Below, one piece after another: positions 1 to 8,252 of a DNA stretch of 43,250 bases; position 1 is the first letter of the stretch; the number at the start of each line of letters is the position of its first letter. Where the stretch lies: positions 1 through 43,250 of the forward strand of contig JAGBSJ010000037.1 of the NCBI GenBank assembly GCA_017631955.1. The letters run 5' to 3'. This DNA comes from Clostridia bacterium (GTDB lineage: Bacteria; Bacillota; Clostridia; Oscillospirales; Acutalibacteraceae). The notes below the pieces were generated by a model. It did not search any database, had not been told where the DNA came from, and worked only from the letters and a program-made list of their open reading frames with translations. A program made the position numbers and the translations under genes.

Positions 1-868
1 CGCTAGCACCTTTGCCGAGATTGTCATATCTTGCAATTAAAAGAATTCTCTCATCATTACCGCAAACTGTAACTTCCATACCGTCGTTTTCGCTCATTTT
101 ATTACCTGCGATAAATCCGTTTTCGTCAATGCTTTCTTTATATTTTACAATATCTGAATTGTATTTTTCTTTATAAAGTGCCTTAATATCTTCAGCAGTT
201 TTTCCATTCTTCAAATCTTTTTTGAAAAGTGGCACTGTCATTACCATACCACTGAAATAATCACAGATATATGGTGAGAAGATTGGCTCATTTTGAAGAC
301 CTGAAATTGCTTTCATTTCTTTTAAGTGCTTATGTTGTTGAGTAAGAGCATACTCGCGAGGAGCATCTAAAAGAGTATCACGATTTTCGTCTTCGTACTG
401 TGCGATACCGTTTTTACCTGCACCGCTGTAACCTGACAAAGCGTGACAAGCGATACAGATATCACTATCAACAATTCCCGCATCAACAAGCGGTTTTACA
501 AGTGCTACAAATCCACTCGCATAGCAACCCGGAACTGCAATTCTCTTTGAATTTTTAAGTTTATCTTCAAATTCTTCGCTGAGTTCTGGAAATCCGTATG
601 CCCAGCCCTCATTTGTTCTATGTGCAGTTGATGTATCGATTACGATTGTGTTGTCGTTTTCAATAAGTGATACCGCTTCAATTGCCGCCGCATCAGGCAA
701 GCATAGAAATGCAATATCTGCACTATTGAGTGCTTGTTTTCTTGCATTTGTGTCTTTTCTCAAATCTTCTGGAAGAGTTATAAGTTCAATATCTTCTCTT
801 TTTGCAAGACGGTCAAAAATCTTAAGGCCCGTTGTGCCCTGACTACCGTCAATAAATATTTTTGTCAT
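1..868 (-). CDS. argC: N-acetyl-gamma-glutamyl-phosphate reductase, type 2 (3' end outside the window)
   Basis: This enzyme reduces N-acetyl-glutamyl-5-phosphate to the semialdehyde with NADPH, the third step of arginine/ornithine synthesis, in the cytoplasm. The visible 289 codons begin MTKIFIDGSQGTTG, a Rossmann nucleotide-binding start. They carry the catalytic cysteine in VPGCYASG (Cys115) and reach the family signature DNLGKGAS exactly at the window edge. The short N-terminus and overall pattern match the type 2 (about 310-residue) form, so only about 20 residues should be missing. The frame is open with no stop before position 1. The start ATG lies 11 bases after the argH stop, so the two genes should be co-transcribed. 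Identification is firm; the type assignment rests on motif memory. Confidence 0.93.
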   Translation of the reverse strand, partial: MTKIFIDGSQGTTGLKIFDRLAKREDIELITLPEDLRKDTNARKQALNSADIAFLCLPDAAAIEAVSLIENDNTIVIDTSTAHRTNEGWAYGFPELSEEFEDKLKNSKRIAVPGCYASGFVALVKPLVDAGIVDSDICIACHALSGYSGAGKNGIAQYEDENRDTLLDAPREYALTQQHKHLKEMKAISGLQNEPIFSPYICDYFSGMVMTVPLFKKDLKNGKTAEDIKALYKEKYNSDIVKYKESIDENGFIAGNKMSENDGMEVTVCGNDERILLIARYDNLGKGAS

Positions 869-879
869 ATATATTATCC

Positions 880-2250
880 TTATTTGTTAAGTTTCTTAAC
901 TCGTTCAACTTGTGCGAGCACATTCTGTGGTGCAGGTCCGCCGAGAGATGTTCTGTCATTTACACATTTATCAAGATTGATTGCCTCAAACACGCCATCA
1001 TCAAAAATGTCGCATACTGCCTTATATTCGACCAGTGGGAGTGTTTCAAGTGTAAGACCTTTTTTGATGCAAAGTGCAACCAATTCACCTGTTGCTTTGT
1101 AAGCATCACGGAATGGAAGACCTTTGCCTACAAGATAGTCAGCGCAGTCAGTTGCATTGATGAATCCACCCGCTGCAGCTTTTCTCATATTTTCAGGAAG
1201 AGCAGTCATTGTATCAAGCATTGGAATAAATGCTGTAAGGCACATTTTAACTGTATCAAATGCATCAAAAATTGCTTCCTTGTCTTCTTGCATATCTTTG
1301 TTGTAAGCAAGCGGAAGACCTTTCATCATTGTAAGAAGTGTTGTAAGGTCACCGAACACACGACCCGACTTACCACGGATTAACTCTGTAATATCAGGGT
1401 TTTTCTTCTGTGGCATAATTGATGAGCCAGTTGAAAACGCATCATCAAGTTCAACGAATTTGAATTCCCAAGAACACCAAAGCACAATTTCTTCTGAGAA
1501 ACGTGAAAGATGCACCATAATAATTGAAATAACTGATGCGAGTTCCATACAGAAATCACGGTCAGAAACACAGTCAAGTGAATTTTGCATAGCGCCATTA
1601 AAACCGAGTGCTTTTGCTGTCATTTCACGGTCTGTATTGTATGTTGTTCCCGCCAAGGCACAAGCACCGAGTGGTGAATAATTCATTCTCTCTGTTGCCT
1701 GTGAAAGTCTTTCCTTATCACGAAGAAGCATTTCTGCGTAAGCCATTAAGTGATGACCGAATGTGATTGGTTGCGCTCTTTGAAGGTGAGTGTAACCCGG
1801 CATAACAGCACTTGCATACTGTTCCGCTTTTTTACAAAGGACATCCACAAGTTCTGTAAGCTGATTATAAAGAGCATCACATTCGTGACGGAGATAAAGG
1901 CGAATATCAACTGCAACCTGGTCATTACGACTTCTTGCTGTATGTAATCTTTTACCCGCCGCACCGATTCGAGCAGTTAATTCACCCTCAACAAAAGTAT
2001 GAATATCTTCTGCATTAGGGTCGATTTCTAACTCGCCACTTTCGATTTCTGACTTAATTGCTTTTAATCCGTCAGTAATCTGCGCAAGGTCTTCTGCAGA
2101 GATAATGCCCTGAGCACAAAGCATTGCCGCATGAGCAAGACTACCATCAATATCTTCTTTATACATACGACTGTCAAATTTGATTGACGAGTTAAAGTCG
2201 TTGGTTTTTGGGTCGATTTCTTTTGAAAATCTGCCTTTCCAGAGTTGCAT
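880..2250 (-). CDS. argH: argininosuccinate lyase
   Basis: The product cleaves argininosuccinate to arginine and fumarate, the last step of arginine synthesis. It is a cytoplasmic homotetramer of the fumarase/aspartase superfamily. The 456-residue length is normal. The start MQLWKGRFSKE is typical, the superfamily signature GSSIMPQKKNP is present at about residue 280, and the HTARSRNDQVA motif lies near residue 104. The ATG follows AGGAG at good spacing. It lies 65 bases after argG, with a hairpin between them, and directly before argC. The order argG-argH-argC indicates one arginine operon, probably continuing past the window with argJ, argB and argD (inference). Confidence 0.97.
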   Translation of the reverse strand: MQLWKGRFSKEIDPKTNDFNSSIKFDSRMYKEDIDGSLAHAAMLCAQGIISAEDLAQITDGLKAIKSEIESGELEIDPNAEDIHTFVEGELTARIGAAGKRLHTARSRNDQVAVDIRLYLRHECDALYNQLTELVDVLCKKAEQYASAVMPGYTHLQRAQPITFGHHLMAYAEMLLRDKERLSQATERMNYSPLGACALAGTTYNTDREMTAKALGFNGAMQNSLDCVSDRDFCMELASVISIIMVHLSRFSEEIVLWCSWEFKFVELDDAFSTGSSIMPQKKNPDITELIRGKSGRVFGDLTTLLTMMKGLPLAYNKDMQEDKEAIFDAFDTVKMCLTAFIPMLDTMTALPENMRKAAAGGFINATDCADYLVGKGLPFRDAYKATGELVALCIKKGLTLETLPLVEYKAVCDIFDDGVFEAINLDKCVNDRTSLGGPAPQNVLAQVERVKKLNK

Positions 2251-2275
2251 AATTATTCTCCTATATTAGCACAAT

Positions 2276-2303
2276 ACGACAAAGAGAATAATCCCTTTGT
2301 CGT
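2276..2303 (-). terminator. hairpin between argG and argH (possible attenuating or processing site)
   Basis: The 65-base gap holds a perfect 9-bp stem (ACGACAAAG pairing with CTTTGTCGT) with a 10-base loop. The following bases on the minus strand, ATTGTGC, are not a strong U-tract, so this is at best a weak terminator. It may instead lower argH expression relative to argG or protect the argG mRNA end. Confidence 0.45.
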
Positions 2304-2315
2304 TGTTGTAAGTTA

Positions 2316-3551
2316 TTAGTTATTTTCGTTTCTTTGTTTATCAAGAAGTGCTTTTACCTTTATAGATAATCCAAAAAGGTTAATAAAGCCAGCTGAATCT
2401 TTCTGGTTGTATGCACCACCGTCGTCACCGAATGATGCAACATTTTCATCATAAAGTGAGTATGGAGATGTGATACCTGCGTTGATAATGTTACCCTTGT
2501 AAAGTTTAAGTTTAACATCACCTGTTACAGTTTTCTGTGTTTCGTCAACGAAAGCTGAAAGAGCTTCACGAAGTGGTGTGAACCAAAGACCGTTGTAAAC
2601 AACTTCACCGAATTTCTGTGCTACAAGCTTCTTGTAGTGCTGTGTATCACGGTCAAGACAAATCATTTCAAGAAGTTCGTGTGCCTTGTAAAGAATTGCA
2701 CCACCTGGAGTTTCATAAACACCACGAGATTTCATACCAACAAGACGGTTTTCAACGATGTCAAGAAGTCCGATACCATTAGCGCCACCAAGCTCGTTGA
2801 GTTTTTCAACAATTGCAAGGCCTTTCATTTCTACGCCATCAATAGCAGTTGGAACACCTTGTTCAAAGTGAATTGTAACATAAGTTGGTACATCTGGAGC
2901 CATTTCAGGAGAAACGCTCATTTCAAGGAAACCTTCTTTATTGTATGTTGGCTCGTTTGCAGGGTCTTCAAGGTCAAGACCTTCGTGAGATAAGTGCCAT
3001 ACGTTCTTATCTTTTGAATAGTTTGTTTCACGGTTAATTTTAAGAGGAATATCGTGTGCCTCAGCATAAGCGATTTCTTCTTCACGAGATTTAATATCCC
3101 ATTCACGCCAAGGAGCAATAATTGCCATTTCAGGAGCAAATGCTTTAAGTGTAAGTTCAAAACGAACTTGGTCATTACCTTTACCTGTACAACCGTGACA
3201 GATAGCGTCAGCGCCCTCTTTGATTGCGATTTCAGCAAGTCCCTTTGCAATACATGGACGAGCATGAGATGTACCGAGAAGATACTGTTCGTATTCTGCG
3301 CCAGCTTTAAGACAAGGCCAGATATATTCTTCAACATATTCTTCTTTCAAATCAAGAACATAAAGTTTTGAAGCACCTGTTGCGATTGCTTTTTCCTCAA
3401 GTCCGTCAAGTTCAGTACCCTGACCAACGTCACCTGATACTGCAATAACTTCACAGTTGTTATAATTTTCTTTTAACCAAGGGATGATAATTGATGTATC
3501 AAGACCACCTGAATAAGCTAAAACTACCTTTTTGATATCTTTCTTTTCCAT
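2316..3551 (-). CDS. argG: argininosuccinate synthase
   Basis: It joins citrulline and aspartate with ATP to form argininosuccinate, the step before ArgH. The 411-residue protein begins [20 protein letters not shown], where AYSGGLDTS is the PP-loop ATP-binding motif. Further conserved blocks are [13 protein letters not shown] and [10 protein letters not shown]. The frame is open 13 codons further upstream, but ATG 3551 has a strong CGGAGG site 8 bases ahead and fits the family N-terminus, so I start it there. A promoter and several inverted repeats lie upstream. The gene leads the argGHC run. Confidence 0.97.
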   Translation of the reverse strand: MEKKDIKKVVLAYSGGLDTSIIIPWLKENYNNCEVIAVSGDVGQGTELDGLEEKAIATGASKLYVLDLKEEYVEEYIWPCLKAGAEYEQYLLGTSHARPCIAKGLAEIAIKEGADAICHGCTGKGNDQVRFELTLKAFAPEMAIIAPWREWDIKSREEEIAYAEAHDIPLKINRETNYSKDKNVWHLSHEGLDLEDPANEPTYNKEGFLEMSVSPEMAPDVPTYVTIHFEQGVPTAIDGVEMKGLAIVEKLNELGGANGIGLLDIVENRLVGMKSRGVYETPGGAILYKAHELLEMICLDRDTQHYKKLVAQKFGEVVYNGLWFTPLREALSAFVDETQKTVTGDVKLKLYKGNIINAGITSPYSLYDENVASFGDDGGAYNQKDSAGFINLFGLSIKVKALLDKQRNENN

Positions 3552-3568
3552 TGTGTATTCCTCCGAAA

Positions 3569-3774
3569 AAATTGCATTTTTGTTATGCAATTTGTAGTAT
3601 GGGTAATATTATACACCCAATATTTAATAAATCAAGAGTTTTTCGAATATTTTTTCAGCGTTTTTGTATTTTTATGCAATTATTTGCATATTTTGTGAAT
3701 ATTATTACTAGTTTTATGCATTTTTATTACATATTTCAATATTTTTATACATTTATACATAATATAATGTATAA
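3569..3774. promoter_or_regulatory. cluster of inverted repeats in the argG upstream region (candidate ArgR sites)
   Basis: The 263-base gap between argG and the next gene holds no gene. It contains three perfect inverted repeats. At 3569-3593, AAATTGCAT and ATGCAATTT are separated by 7 bases; this lies in the argG leader between the start site and the ribosome site. At 3673-3690, TATGCAA and TTGCATA are separated by 4 bases, giving 18 bp with TG and CA placed as in ARG boxes. At 3753-3774, TTATACAT and ATGTATAA are separated by 6 bases. The repeated ATGCAA/TTGCAT element suggests a regulator, plausibly ArgR, but the match to the ARG-box consensus is imperfect. The region is very AT-rich, so some symmetry is expected by chance. 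Confidence 0.35.
3608..3635 (-). promoter_or_regulatory. argG promoter
   Basis: On the minus strand TTGATT (3630-3635) and TATAAT (3608-3613) are separated by 16 bases, 57 bases ahead of the argG ATG. The match to the sigma-A consensus is good, and transcription would start near 3601. Confidence 0.65.
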
Positions 3775-3788
3775 AATTGCAAAAATAA

Positions 3789-3808
3789 GGCGGGAGCAAG
3801 CCCCCGCC
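3789..3808 (-). repeat. dispersed GC hairpin, copy 1; likely terminator of the gene at 3815-5569
   Basis: The plus strand reads ggcgggagcaagcccccgcc, a GGCGGG/CCCGCC stem in otherwise very AT-rich DNA. Read on the minus strand it begins 7 bases after the stop of the upstream gene and is followed by TTATTTTTG, so it can act as an intrinsic terminator. Near-identical copies lie at 5648-5667 and 38409-38428. Confidence 0.75.
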
Positions 3809-3814
3809 GTTTAT

Positions 3815-5569
3815 TTATTTAACATTATTTACTGAAATAATTTCGCCTTTAGCATCTTTATTTACTGTAAATGTGATTGTGTCGCCTACATTGAGAATTA
3901 CAATTCTTTCTGCGTCTTTAACTGCAACTTTATAGTAGGTTGCGTTGTCAACAAGTTTGATATAGAAATAAGTTTCGCCACCAGTGATAACACTTCTGAT
4001 TTCTGCAACTTTACCTGTTACATCAACAGTCTCTACTTTTGGTATATCAGGAGTTTCTTCGTTACCCATTGAGTCAACATCAACATCTACATTCACGCCG
4101 TTGCTCTTAAGCTCAGCCGCATAATTTTCAGTACACTCGGCAAGTGTATTACCAACACCAACAACAGTTGACTGTTCAACATTAACCATTGCATACATTT
4201 TAACAAGTTGGCTTGAATCTTTAAGTGCCATAAAGTATGTTGGCTCGCCACTTACGTTGAGAAGAATTGGGAATGTTGCTACATAGCCCTTTTCCTGAAC
4301 TTTACCCTGTGCAGATGTTCTTGCAGTTTCTTCTAAAGCACCTGCTTGTTGATAGTAAACTGCCTCTTTTGTTCTTTGATTAATAAGAACAAAACCAATA
4401 ATTGATTGGTCAGAGCTTATAGAAGTTACACCTGTGTACATATAAACGTCGTCATTAAGTGCTAAATAGTTATAACCAGATGATGTTACTTTTACATTTT
4501 CCTGACCGATAATTGAGTTCCAGAAGCCATTGTTATATTTGCCATAATAGTTGTACTGCTGATTTACAATATTTGCAGAATAAACCTGGTCAAGCCACTG
4601 GAATTCTTTATCTGTTACAAACTTGTCAGTAGGAAGTTTTGTGTTTTTATCAAGAGCAGTCGAAACAAGTGTTGTATCACCATTGATTGAGTCAACAATA
4701 ACTGCACCGATTACATCTGTACCACCGAAAAGTCCGATTGTTTTATCAAGCACAGGAACAATCCAGAATGGTCTGCCTGTTTCATCAATTTCAAATGATG
4801 GTTCACCTAAAATAAGTGAAGGGTATTTAAAGCGAACGTGACGAACAAGGTATTCGTTGAAATGTTCTGCAGGAGAATACTTCATACCTTCTTCTAATCG
4901 AACTGTTTCTGCTTTTTGTGTTGTCATATCAACGATAATATATGCAGGAATACCCTCTTTTGTATTCTTGAGCCATTTGAAAACGTCGCCGTAATCAAGA
5001 GACTGAACACGAACAGGAGTGCCTTTATAGTTAATCTGTGTTGAATAATATTGATTTACAACGAACTGTGAAACATAGTCTGAAAGTTCACCAAGCGCAC
5101 GAGTTGCAATCATATTTGATGAATCTTTATCAAGACGAGGAACTGATGAGAAATCGATTTCTGCAACTTCTTCTGCAAAATCGCCTTCTTTAACATTAAT
5201 AATCTCGGCATAGTCTTTTGCACGGAAAATTTCTGCACCAACAAGATAACCAACGCCTACAACTGCAACTAATACAAGAATAAGCACAATCGGAATTTTC
5301 ACCTTATTTTTTGCATATTCCATATATTCAGGGCGGAAATACGCTTTTGAAGCTATACCGAAAATACCAATATATACAACAATAAGCATTCCGATGTAAA
5401 CATACAATTCAATTGCCTTAAAATTAAGAGCAGGAAGCATAGCGTAATAAGCCACCGCACCAACAACTAATGTAAGCACAATGCTTACAATTACCCTTTT
5501 GAGTGTACTGCCTTTTGGTGTTTCAGGAACAACTGACTTACCACTGAAATCAACATTGATTGGGTCCAT
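3815..5569 (-). CDS. large membrane-anchored protein of unknown function
   Basis: I do not recognise this 584-residue protein. Three hydrophobic segments near the N-terminus (about residues 24-46, 55-75 and 91-112) are followed by about 470 soluble residues, probably outside the membrane. The middle contains a stretch around GRPFWIVPVLDKTIGLFGG followed by GAVIVDSINGDTT, which resembles PepSY-like repeats. The last 70 residues (from VDVTGKVAEI) look like a small beta-rich, OB-like domain. The start ATG 5569 is preceded by AGAGGTAA; an upstream in-frame ATG has no such site and lies inside the promoter. The gene stands alone, with its own promoter and a GC hairpin terminator. The large size and clean expression signals argue for a real product, but no function can be assigned. 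Confidence 0.85.
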   Translation of the reverse strand: MDPINVDFSGKSVVPETPKGSTLKRVIVSIVLTLVVGAVAYYAMLPALNFKAIELYVYIGMLIVVYIGIFGIASKAYFRPEYMEYAKNKVKIPIVLILVLVAVVGVGYLVGAEIFRAKDYAEIINVKEGDFAEEVAEIDFSSVPRLDKDSSNMIATRALGELSDYVSQFVVNQYYSTQINYKGTPVRVQSLDYGDVFKWLKNTKEGIPAYIIVDMTTQKAETVRLEEGMKYSPAEHFNEYLVRHVRFKYPSLILGEPSFEIDETGRPFWIVPVLDKTIGLFGGTDVIGAVIVDSINGDTTLVSTALDKNTKLPTDKFVTDKEFQWLDQVYSANIVNQQYNYYGKYNNGFWNSIIGQENVKVTSSGYNYLALNDDVYMYTGVTSISSDQSIIGFVLINQRTKEAVYYQQAGALEETARTSAQGKVQEKGYVATFPILLNVSGEPTYFMALKDSSQLVKMYAMVNVEQSTVVGVGNTLAECTENYAAELKSNGVNVDVDVDSMGNEETPDIPKVETVDVTGKVAEIRSVITGGETYFYIKLVDNATYYKVAVKDAERIVILNVGDTITFTVNKDAKGEIISVNNVK

Positions 5570-5599
5570 AAAATTACCTCTTTTCCATATTATGTAAAT

Positions 5600-5632
5600 A
5601 GTATAGCACACATTGTTGTAAAAATACAACAA
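5600..5632 (-). promoter_or_regulatory. promoter of the 584-residue membrane protein with an overlapping perfect inverted repeat
   Basis: On the minus strand TTGTAT (5624-5629), an 18-base spacer and TATACT (5600-5605) preceded by TGC make a good extended -10 promoter. A perfect inverted repeat (TTGTTGTA, 4 bases, TACAACAA; 5613-5632) covers the -35 element. This is where a repressor would bind; the regulator is unknown. Confidence 0.6.
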
Positions 5633-5647
5633 CAAATGCAAAATCAT

Positions 5648-5667
5648 GGCGGGAGCAACCCCCCGCC
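5648..5667 (-). repeat. dispersed GC hairpin, copy 2; after nth
   Basis: The plus strand reads ggcgggagcaaccccccgcc, one base different from copies 1 and 3. It begins 5 bases after the nth stop codon and has the same orientation as the other copies relative to the upstream gene. On the minus strand it is followed by ATGATTTTGC, a weak U-tract. Confidence 0.7.
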
Positions 5668-5672
5668 CTACA

Positions 5673-6299
5673 TCATATTATTTTTTTACAAACATCATTT
5701 ACTGCACAGTTTTCGCAATTGGCTTTACGAGCAGTACAGATTGCTCTTCCGTGTAACACTGCGCGATGACAGAAATCATTGCTTTCTTCAGGTGGCAAGA
5801 TTTTCTTTAATTCCATTTCCACTTTTTTGGGGTCTTTTGTATTTACAAGTCCCATTCTGTTTGTAAGTCGGATTAAATGAGTATCTGCCACAACTGCGGG
5901 TTTGCCGTAAACATCACCCACAATTAAATTTGCGGTTTTTCTGCCAACACCCTGCAAACTTGTTAAATCTTCAATATTATCGGGCACTACTCCGCCGAAA
6001 CGGTCGCGCACTCCCCTTGCCATTTCAATAATATCGCGGGCTTTCCCGTGATAAAATCCGCAAGAATGAATAATAATTTCGATATCTTTAACATCTGCAT
6101 TCACGTAATCGTCAAGTGTTCTGTACTTATTAAAAAGTGCGGGGGTTACTAAATTCACCCTCGCATCTGTACACTGTGCTGAAAGACGTGTTGCAACAAG
6201 AAGTTCAAAGGGATTATCTGCCACTAATGAGCAGATTGCATCAGGATATTCCTTTTTAAGCCCCTCAACAAGAAGTTTTGCACGTTCTTTTTTAGTCAT
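5673..6299 (-). CDS. nth: endonuclease III (DNA glycosylase/AP lyase)
   Basis: It removes oxidised pyrimidines from DNA and cuts the abasic strand during base excision repair. The 208-residue protein has the helix-hairpin-helix LQGVGRKTANLIVGD with the catalytic Lys121. The catalytic Asp139 is in VVADTHLIRL. A 4Fe-4S loop has the exact spacing C-x6-C-x2-C-x5-C (Cys188, 195, 198, 204). Length and motifs are fully canonical. It starts 3 bases after the stop of a small XRE-family regulator, so the two genes share a transcript, an unusual partner for nth. A GC hairpin follows the stop. Confidence 0.97.
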   Translation of the reverse strand: MTKKERAKLLVEGLKKEYPDAICSLVADNPFELLVATRLSAQCTDARVNLVTPALFNKYRTLDDYVNADVKDIEIIIHSCGFYHGKARDIIEMARGVRDRFGGVVPDNIEDLTSLQGVGRKTANLIVGDVYGKPAVVADTHLIRLTNRMGLVNTKDPKKVEMELKKILPPEESNDFCHRAVLHGRAICTARKANCENCAVNDVCKKII

Positions 6300-6302
6300 A
6301 AA

Positions 6303-6527
6303 TTACTCCGGATAATTCATATTATTAGGAAGTCCTAAAAGATAGTCTGCTGAAACATTAAAATATTTGCAAAGAGCAACAATATCTTTAAGAGATGGCT
6401 CGGTTGTACCTGTTTCTAAAAATGAAACCTTACGTTGAGTAATACCAAGTGCATTTGCCAAATCCTTTTGAGTGATTGTTGGAATTTTTGCGCATCTTAA
6501 ATACTTTAATCTATCATTAAATTGCAT
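6303..6527 (-). CDS. XRE/Cro-family helix-turn-helix regulator
   Basis: This is a 74-residue DNA-binding protein made almost only of the HTH domain. It has TQKDLANALGITQRKVSFLE as helices 2-3 and SLKDIVALCKYFNVSADYLLGL as the typical closing helices of the family. The frame is open upstream to 6620, but ATG 6527 has a GAGGGTG site 6 bases ahead and matches the family start, so the short form is chosen. It is co-transcribed with nth. An inverted repeat just downstream of the predicted start site could be its own operator. No effector domain is present, so the inducing signal cannot be told. Confidence 0.88.
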   Translation of the reverse strand: MQFNDRLKYLRCAKIPTITQKDLANALGITQRKVSFLETGTTEPSLKDIVALCKYFNVSADYLLGLPNNMNYPE

Positions 6528-6579
6528 TTTTACACCCTCAAATAACCACATTAATACGCAGTCAAAAATAATCGCCCGA

Positions 6580-6611
6580 TAACCATTGGTTAGAGGCGTG
6601 GGAATATAATA
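6580..6611 (-). promoter_or_regulatory. extended -10 promoter and 13-bp palindrome ahead of the XRE-nth operon
   Basis: On the minus strand TGGTATTAT (TATTAT at 6606-6611 read in reverse) is an extended -10 element; the -35 is poor. Directly after the expected start site lies the perfect palindrome TAACCA-T-TGGTTA (6580-6592). This position suits autorepression by the XRE protein (inference). Confidence 0.5.
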
Positions 6612-6740
6612 CCATAACACTTACAAAAATAAAAGATGTAGTTTGAAAATAACTATACAAAAAATCCTTTATAATTTTGGTTAGTTTTACAAACTTTTTC
6701 AACATTTGAACAAAGTTATAAGTTACCCATTATATTTGCC

Positions 6741-6769
6741 TTGTTTTTCATAGATTTTGGGTATATAAT
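6741..6769 (+). promoter_or_regulatory. promoter of the flavin reductase-like gene
   Basis: TTGTTT (6741-6746), a 17-base spacer and TATAAT (6764-6769) lie 28 bases ahead of the ATG at 6798. This is a near-consensus sigma-A promoter. The intergenic stretch 6620-6740 holds nothing else I can recognise. Confidence 0.75.
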
Positions 6770-6797
6770 AAATACAATTTAAAAAGGAGTTATTCGT

Positions 6798-7298
6798 ATG
6801 CAAAAAGAGATTAATATAAGAGAATTAAAAGATAATTTCGTTAAAATGATTAGCAATGACTGGGCATTACTTACCGCAGGCAAGAGTGACAATTTCAATA
6901 CAATGACTGTAAGTTGGGGCGGAATTGGAGAACTCTGGAACAAAGATGTTTGTTTTATATTTGTTCGTCCACAACGCTACACCTATGAATTTATAGAAAA
7001 GAACGACTATTTTTCACTTTCATTCTTTGGTGGAGAATATAAAAAAGAATTAGGCGTTTGTGGTAGCAAATCAGGTCGCGATATTGATAAAATGGCAGAA
7101 ACAGGTTTTTTGCCTATCGACTTAGGCGAAGCAGTTGGCTTTGAACAAGCAAAAGTAAATGTTGTTCTTAAAAAGCTTGCATACCAAGATATGAAACCTG
7201 ACGGATTTATTGACGAAAGCATTATGAAAAATTATGCTAACAACGATTTTCATAGAGTTTATGTTGGAGAGATTGTTAAGGTAATTGTAGAAGAATAA
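6798..7298 (+). CDS. flavin reductase-like (flavoredoxin-type) FMN-binding protein
   Basis: This 166-residue protein belongs to the split-barrel FMN-binding flavin reductase group. Members bind FMN and pass electrons between NAD(P)H or small carriers and acceptors. Supporting features are the opening ALLTAGKSDNFNTMTVSWGG (the loop that packs on FMN), FVRPQRYTYEFIE, and YFSLSFF followed by GSKSGRD, all in the expected order for the family. The ATG is preceded by AAGGAG. It is a single gene with its own promoter and a two-way terminator. It faces the thioredoxin/iron-sulfur flavoprotein operon end to end, which may reflect a shared redox role, but no specific partner is shown. Confidence 0.85.
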   Translation: MQKEINIRELKDNFVKMISNDWALLTAGKSDNFNTMTVSWGGIGELWNKDVCFIFVRPQRYTYEFIEKNDYFSLSFFGGEYKKELGVCGSKSGRDIDKMAETGFLPIDLGEAVGFEQAKVNVVLKKLAYQDMKPDGFIDESIMKNYANNDFHRVYVGEIVKVIVEE

Positions 7299-7315
7299 AT
7301 AAATACAAAAAAATT

Positions 7316-7346
7316 AAACGGTAAGCAATTTGCTTACCGTTTTTTC
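7316..7346. terminator. bidirectional intrinsic terminator
   Basis: AAACGGTAAGCAA and its exact complement (7316-7328 and 7330-7342) form a 13-bp stem. A T-run follows on the plus strand, and A-rich sequence precedes it, which serves the minus strand. It ends both the flavin reductase gene and the thioredoxin operon. Confidence 0.9.
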
Positions 7347-7661
7347 TTATTCATTTACAAATTCTGCAATTTGATGTTTTTCTTTTGCACCGACAAAGCG
7401 TTTTTCTTCTTGTCCGTTTTTGAAAAGAAGAACTGTAGGAATACTCATAACGCCGAATGTAAGTGCTAAATCAGTTGCCTCATCAACATTAAGTTTGCAA
7501 ACCTTTACACTATCATTTTCTTCTGCAAATGCTTCAAGTTCTGGTGCCATCATCATACATGGTCCGCACCAGTCTGCATACATATCAAGAAGTACTGGCT
7601 TTTCTGAACGTAAAACTTCTTCTGCAAAATTATCAAGATTAACTTTAATTACTGCCATCAT
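7347..7661 (-). CDS. trxA: thioredoxin
   Basis: This is a 104-residue single-domain thioredoxin, the cytoplasmic disulfide reductant. The active site WCGPC has Cys32 and Cys35, the buried Asp26 precedes it, and the cis-proline loop SIPTVLLF is intact. Two adjacent ATG codons (7661 and 7658) follow GGAG; the first overlaps the stop of the upstream flavoprotein as ATGA, so translation is probably coupled. No thioredoxin reductase is in the window. Its place behind an iron-sulfur flavoprotein suggests that protein could be a partner, but this is inference. Confidence 0.95.
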   Translation of the reverse strand: MMAVIKVNLDNFAEEVLRSEKPVLLDMYADWCGPCMMMAPELEAFAEENDSVKVCKLNVDEATDLALTFGVMSIPTVLLFKNGQEEKRFVGAKEKHQIAEFVNE

Positions 7662-8248
7662 CTAACACTCCTATATAATGCTGCGGCTCTGTCAACATCT
7701 GTTTTGTCAACACCGCATTTGTCAGTATTTCTAGCAAGCATTGAACCCTTAAGTTCAATGTTAAGTACCGTAAACGCTTGTAAAAGTTGATGTTTGATTA
7801 CCTCAAAACCAACTTCGCCGTCACTACCGCTTGTAACAATAAGTACTGCTTTACGCGGTTTTTCAATTGGGTGTTTCATATTGCGACGGAAACGTGCCTC
7901 ATAGTAACGTTGGAAACGGTCAATAAGTGCTTTAAATGGTGCAGGCACACCCATAAAATAAATTGGTGTTGCAAACACAATTACATCTGCAGTTTCAAAC
8001 TTTTTGAAAAACTCTTCTAAATCTTTTTTTGAGCATCCGTTACCCGCCTTACAGTAACCACAAGCATTACAAGGTATAGGATTAAGCTCATAAAGATTCA
8101 CGATTTCAATATTTGTTCCCTTTGGAAATTCACGAAGAAGTGTTCCTAAAAGTTTTGCAGTATAACCGGTTTTTCTTGGCGATGCCATAAGGGCTAACAC
8201 CTTTGTACCGTTAGAAAAATCCTCGTTATTACCATAACCTAAAATCAT
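7658..8248 (-). CDS. iron-sulfur flavoprotein / NADPH-dependent FMN reductase family (Isf-like)
   Basis: This 196-residue protein has a flavodoxin-like fold. VLALMASPRKTGYTAKLL is the FMN phosphate-binding loop, and VIVFATPIYFMGVPAPFKALIDR is the second FMN loop typical of WrbA/Isf relatives. Between them is a compact cysteine cluster C-x2-C-x2-C-x5-C (PCNACGYCKAGNGC), the signature of the iron-sulfur flavoproteins of anaerobes. Those proteins carry a 4Fe-4S cluster and FMN and help dispose of oxygen or peroxide. The ATG has AGAGGA ahead of it. It lies between the acyl-CoA synthetase (4 bases) and thioredoxin (4-base overlap), so the three genes form one unit. Confidence 0.88.
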   Translation of the reverse strand: MILGYGNNEDFSNGTKVLALMASPRKTGYTAKLLGTLLREFPKGTNIEIVNLYELNPIPCNACGYCKAGNGCSKKDLEEFFKKFETADVIVFATPIYFMGVPAPFKALIDRFQRYYEARFRRNMKHPIEKPRKAVLIVTSGSDGEVGFEVIKHQLLQAFTVLNIELKGSMLARNTDKCGVDKTDVDRAAALYRSVR

Positions 8249-8252
8249 TTTA

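Noticed and set aside
3552..3590. Thirteen extra N-terminal codons on argG
   Set aside because: The extension lies over the leader inverted repeat and has no ribosome site, while ATG 3551 has CGGAGG and the family N-terminus.
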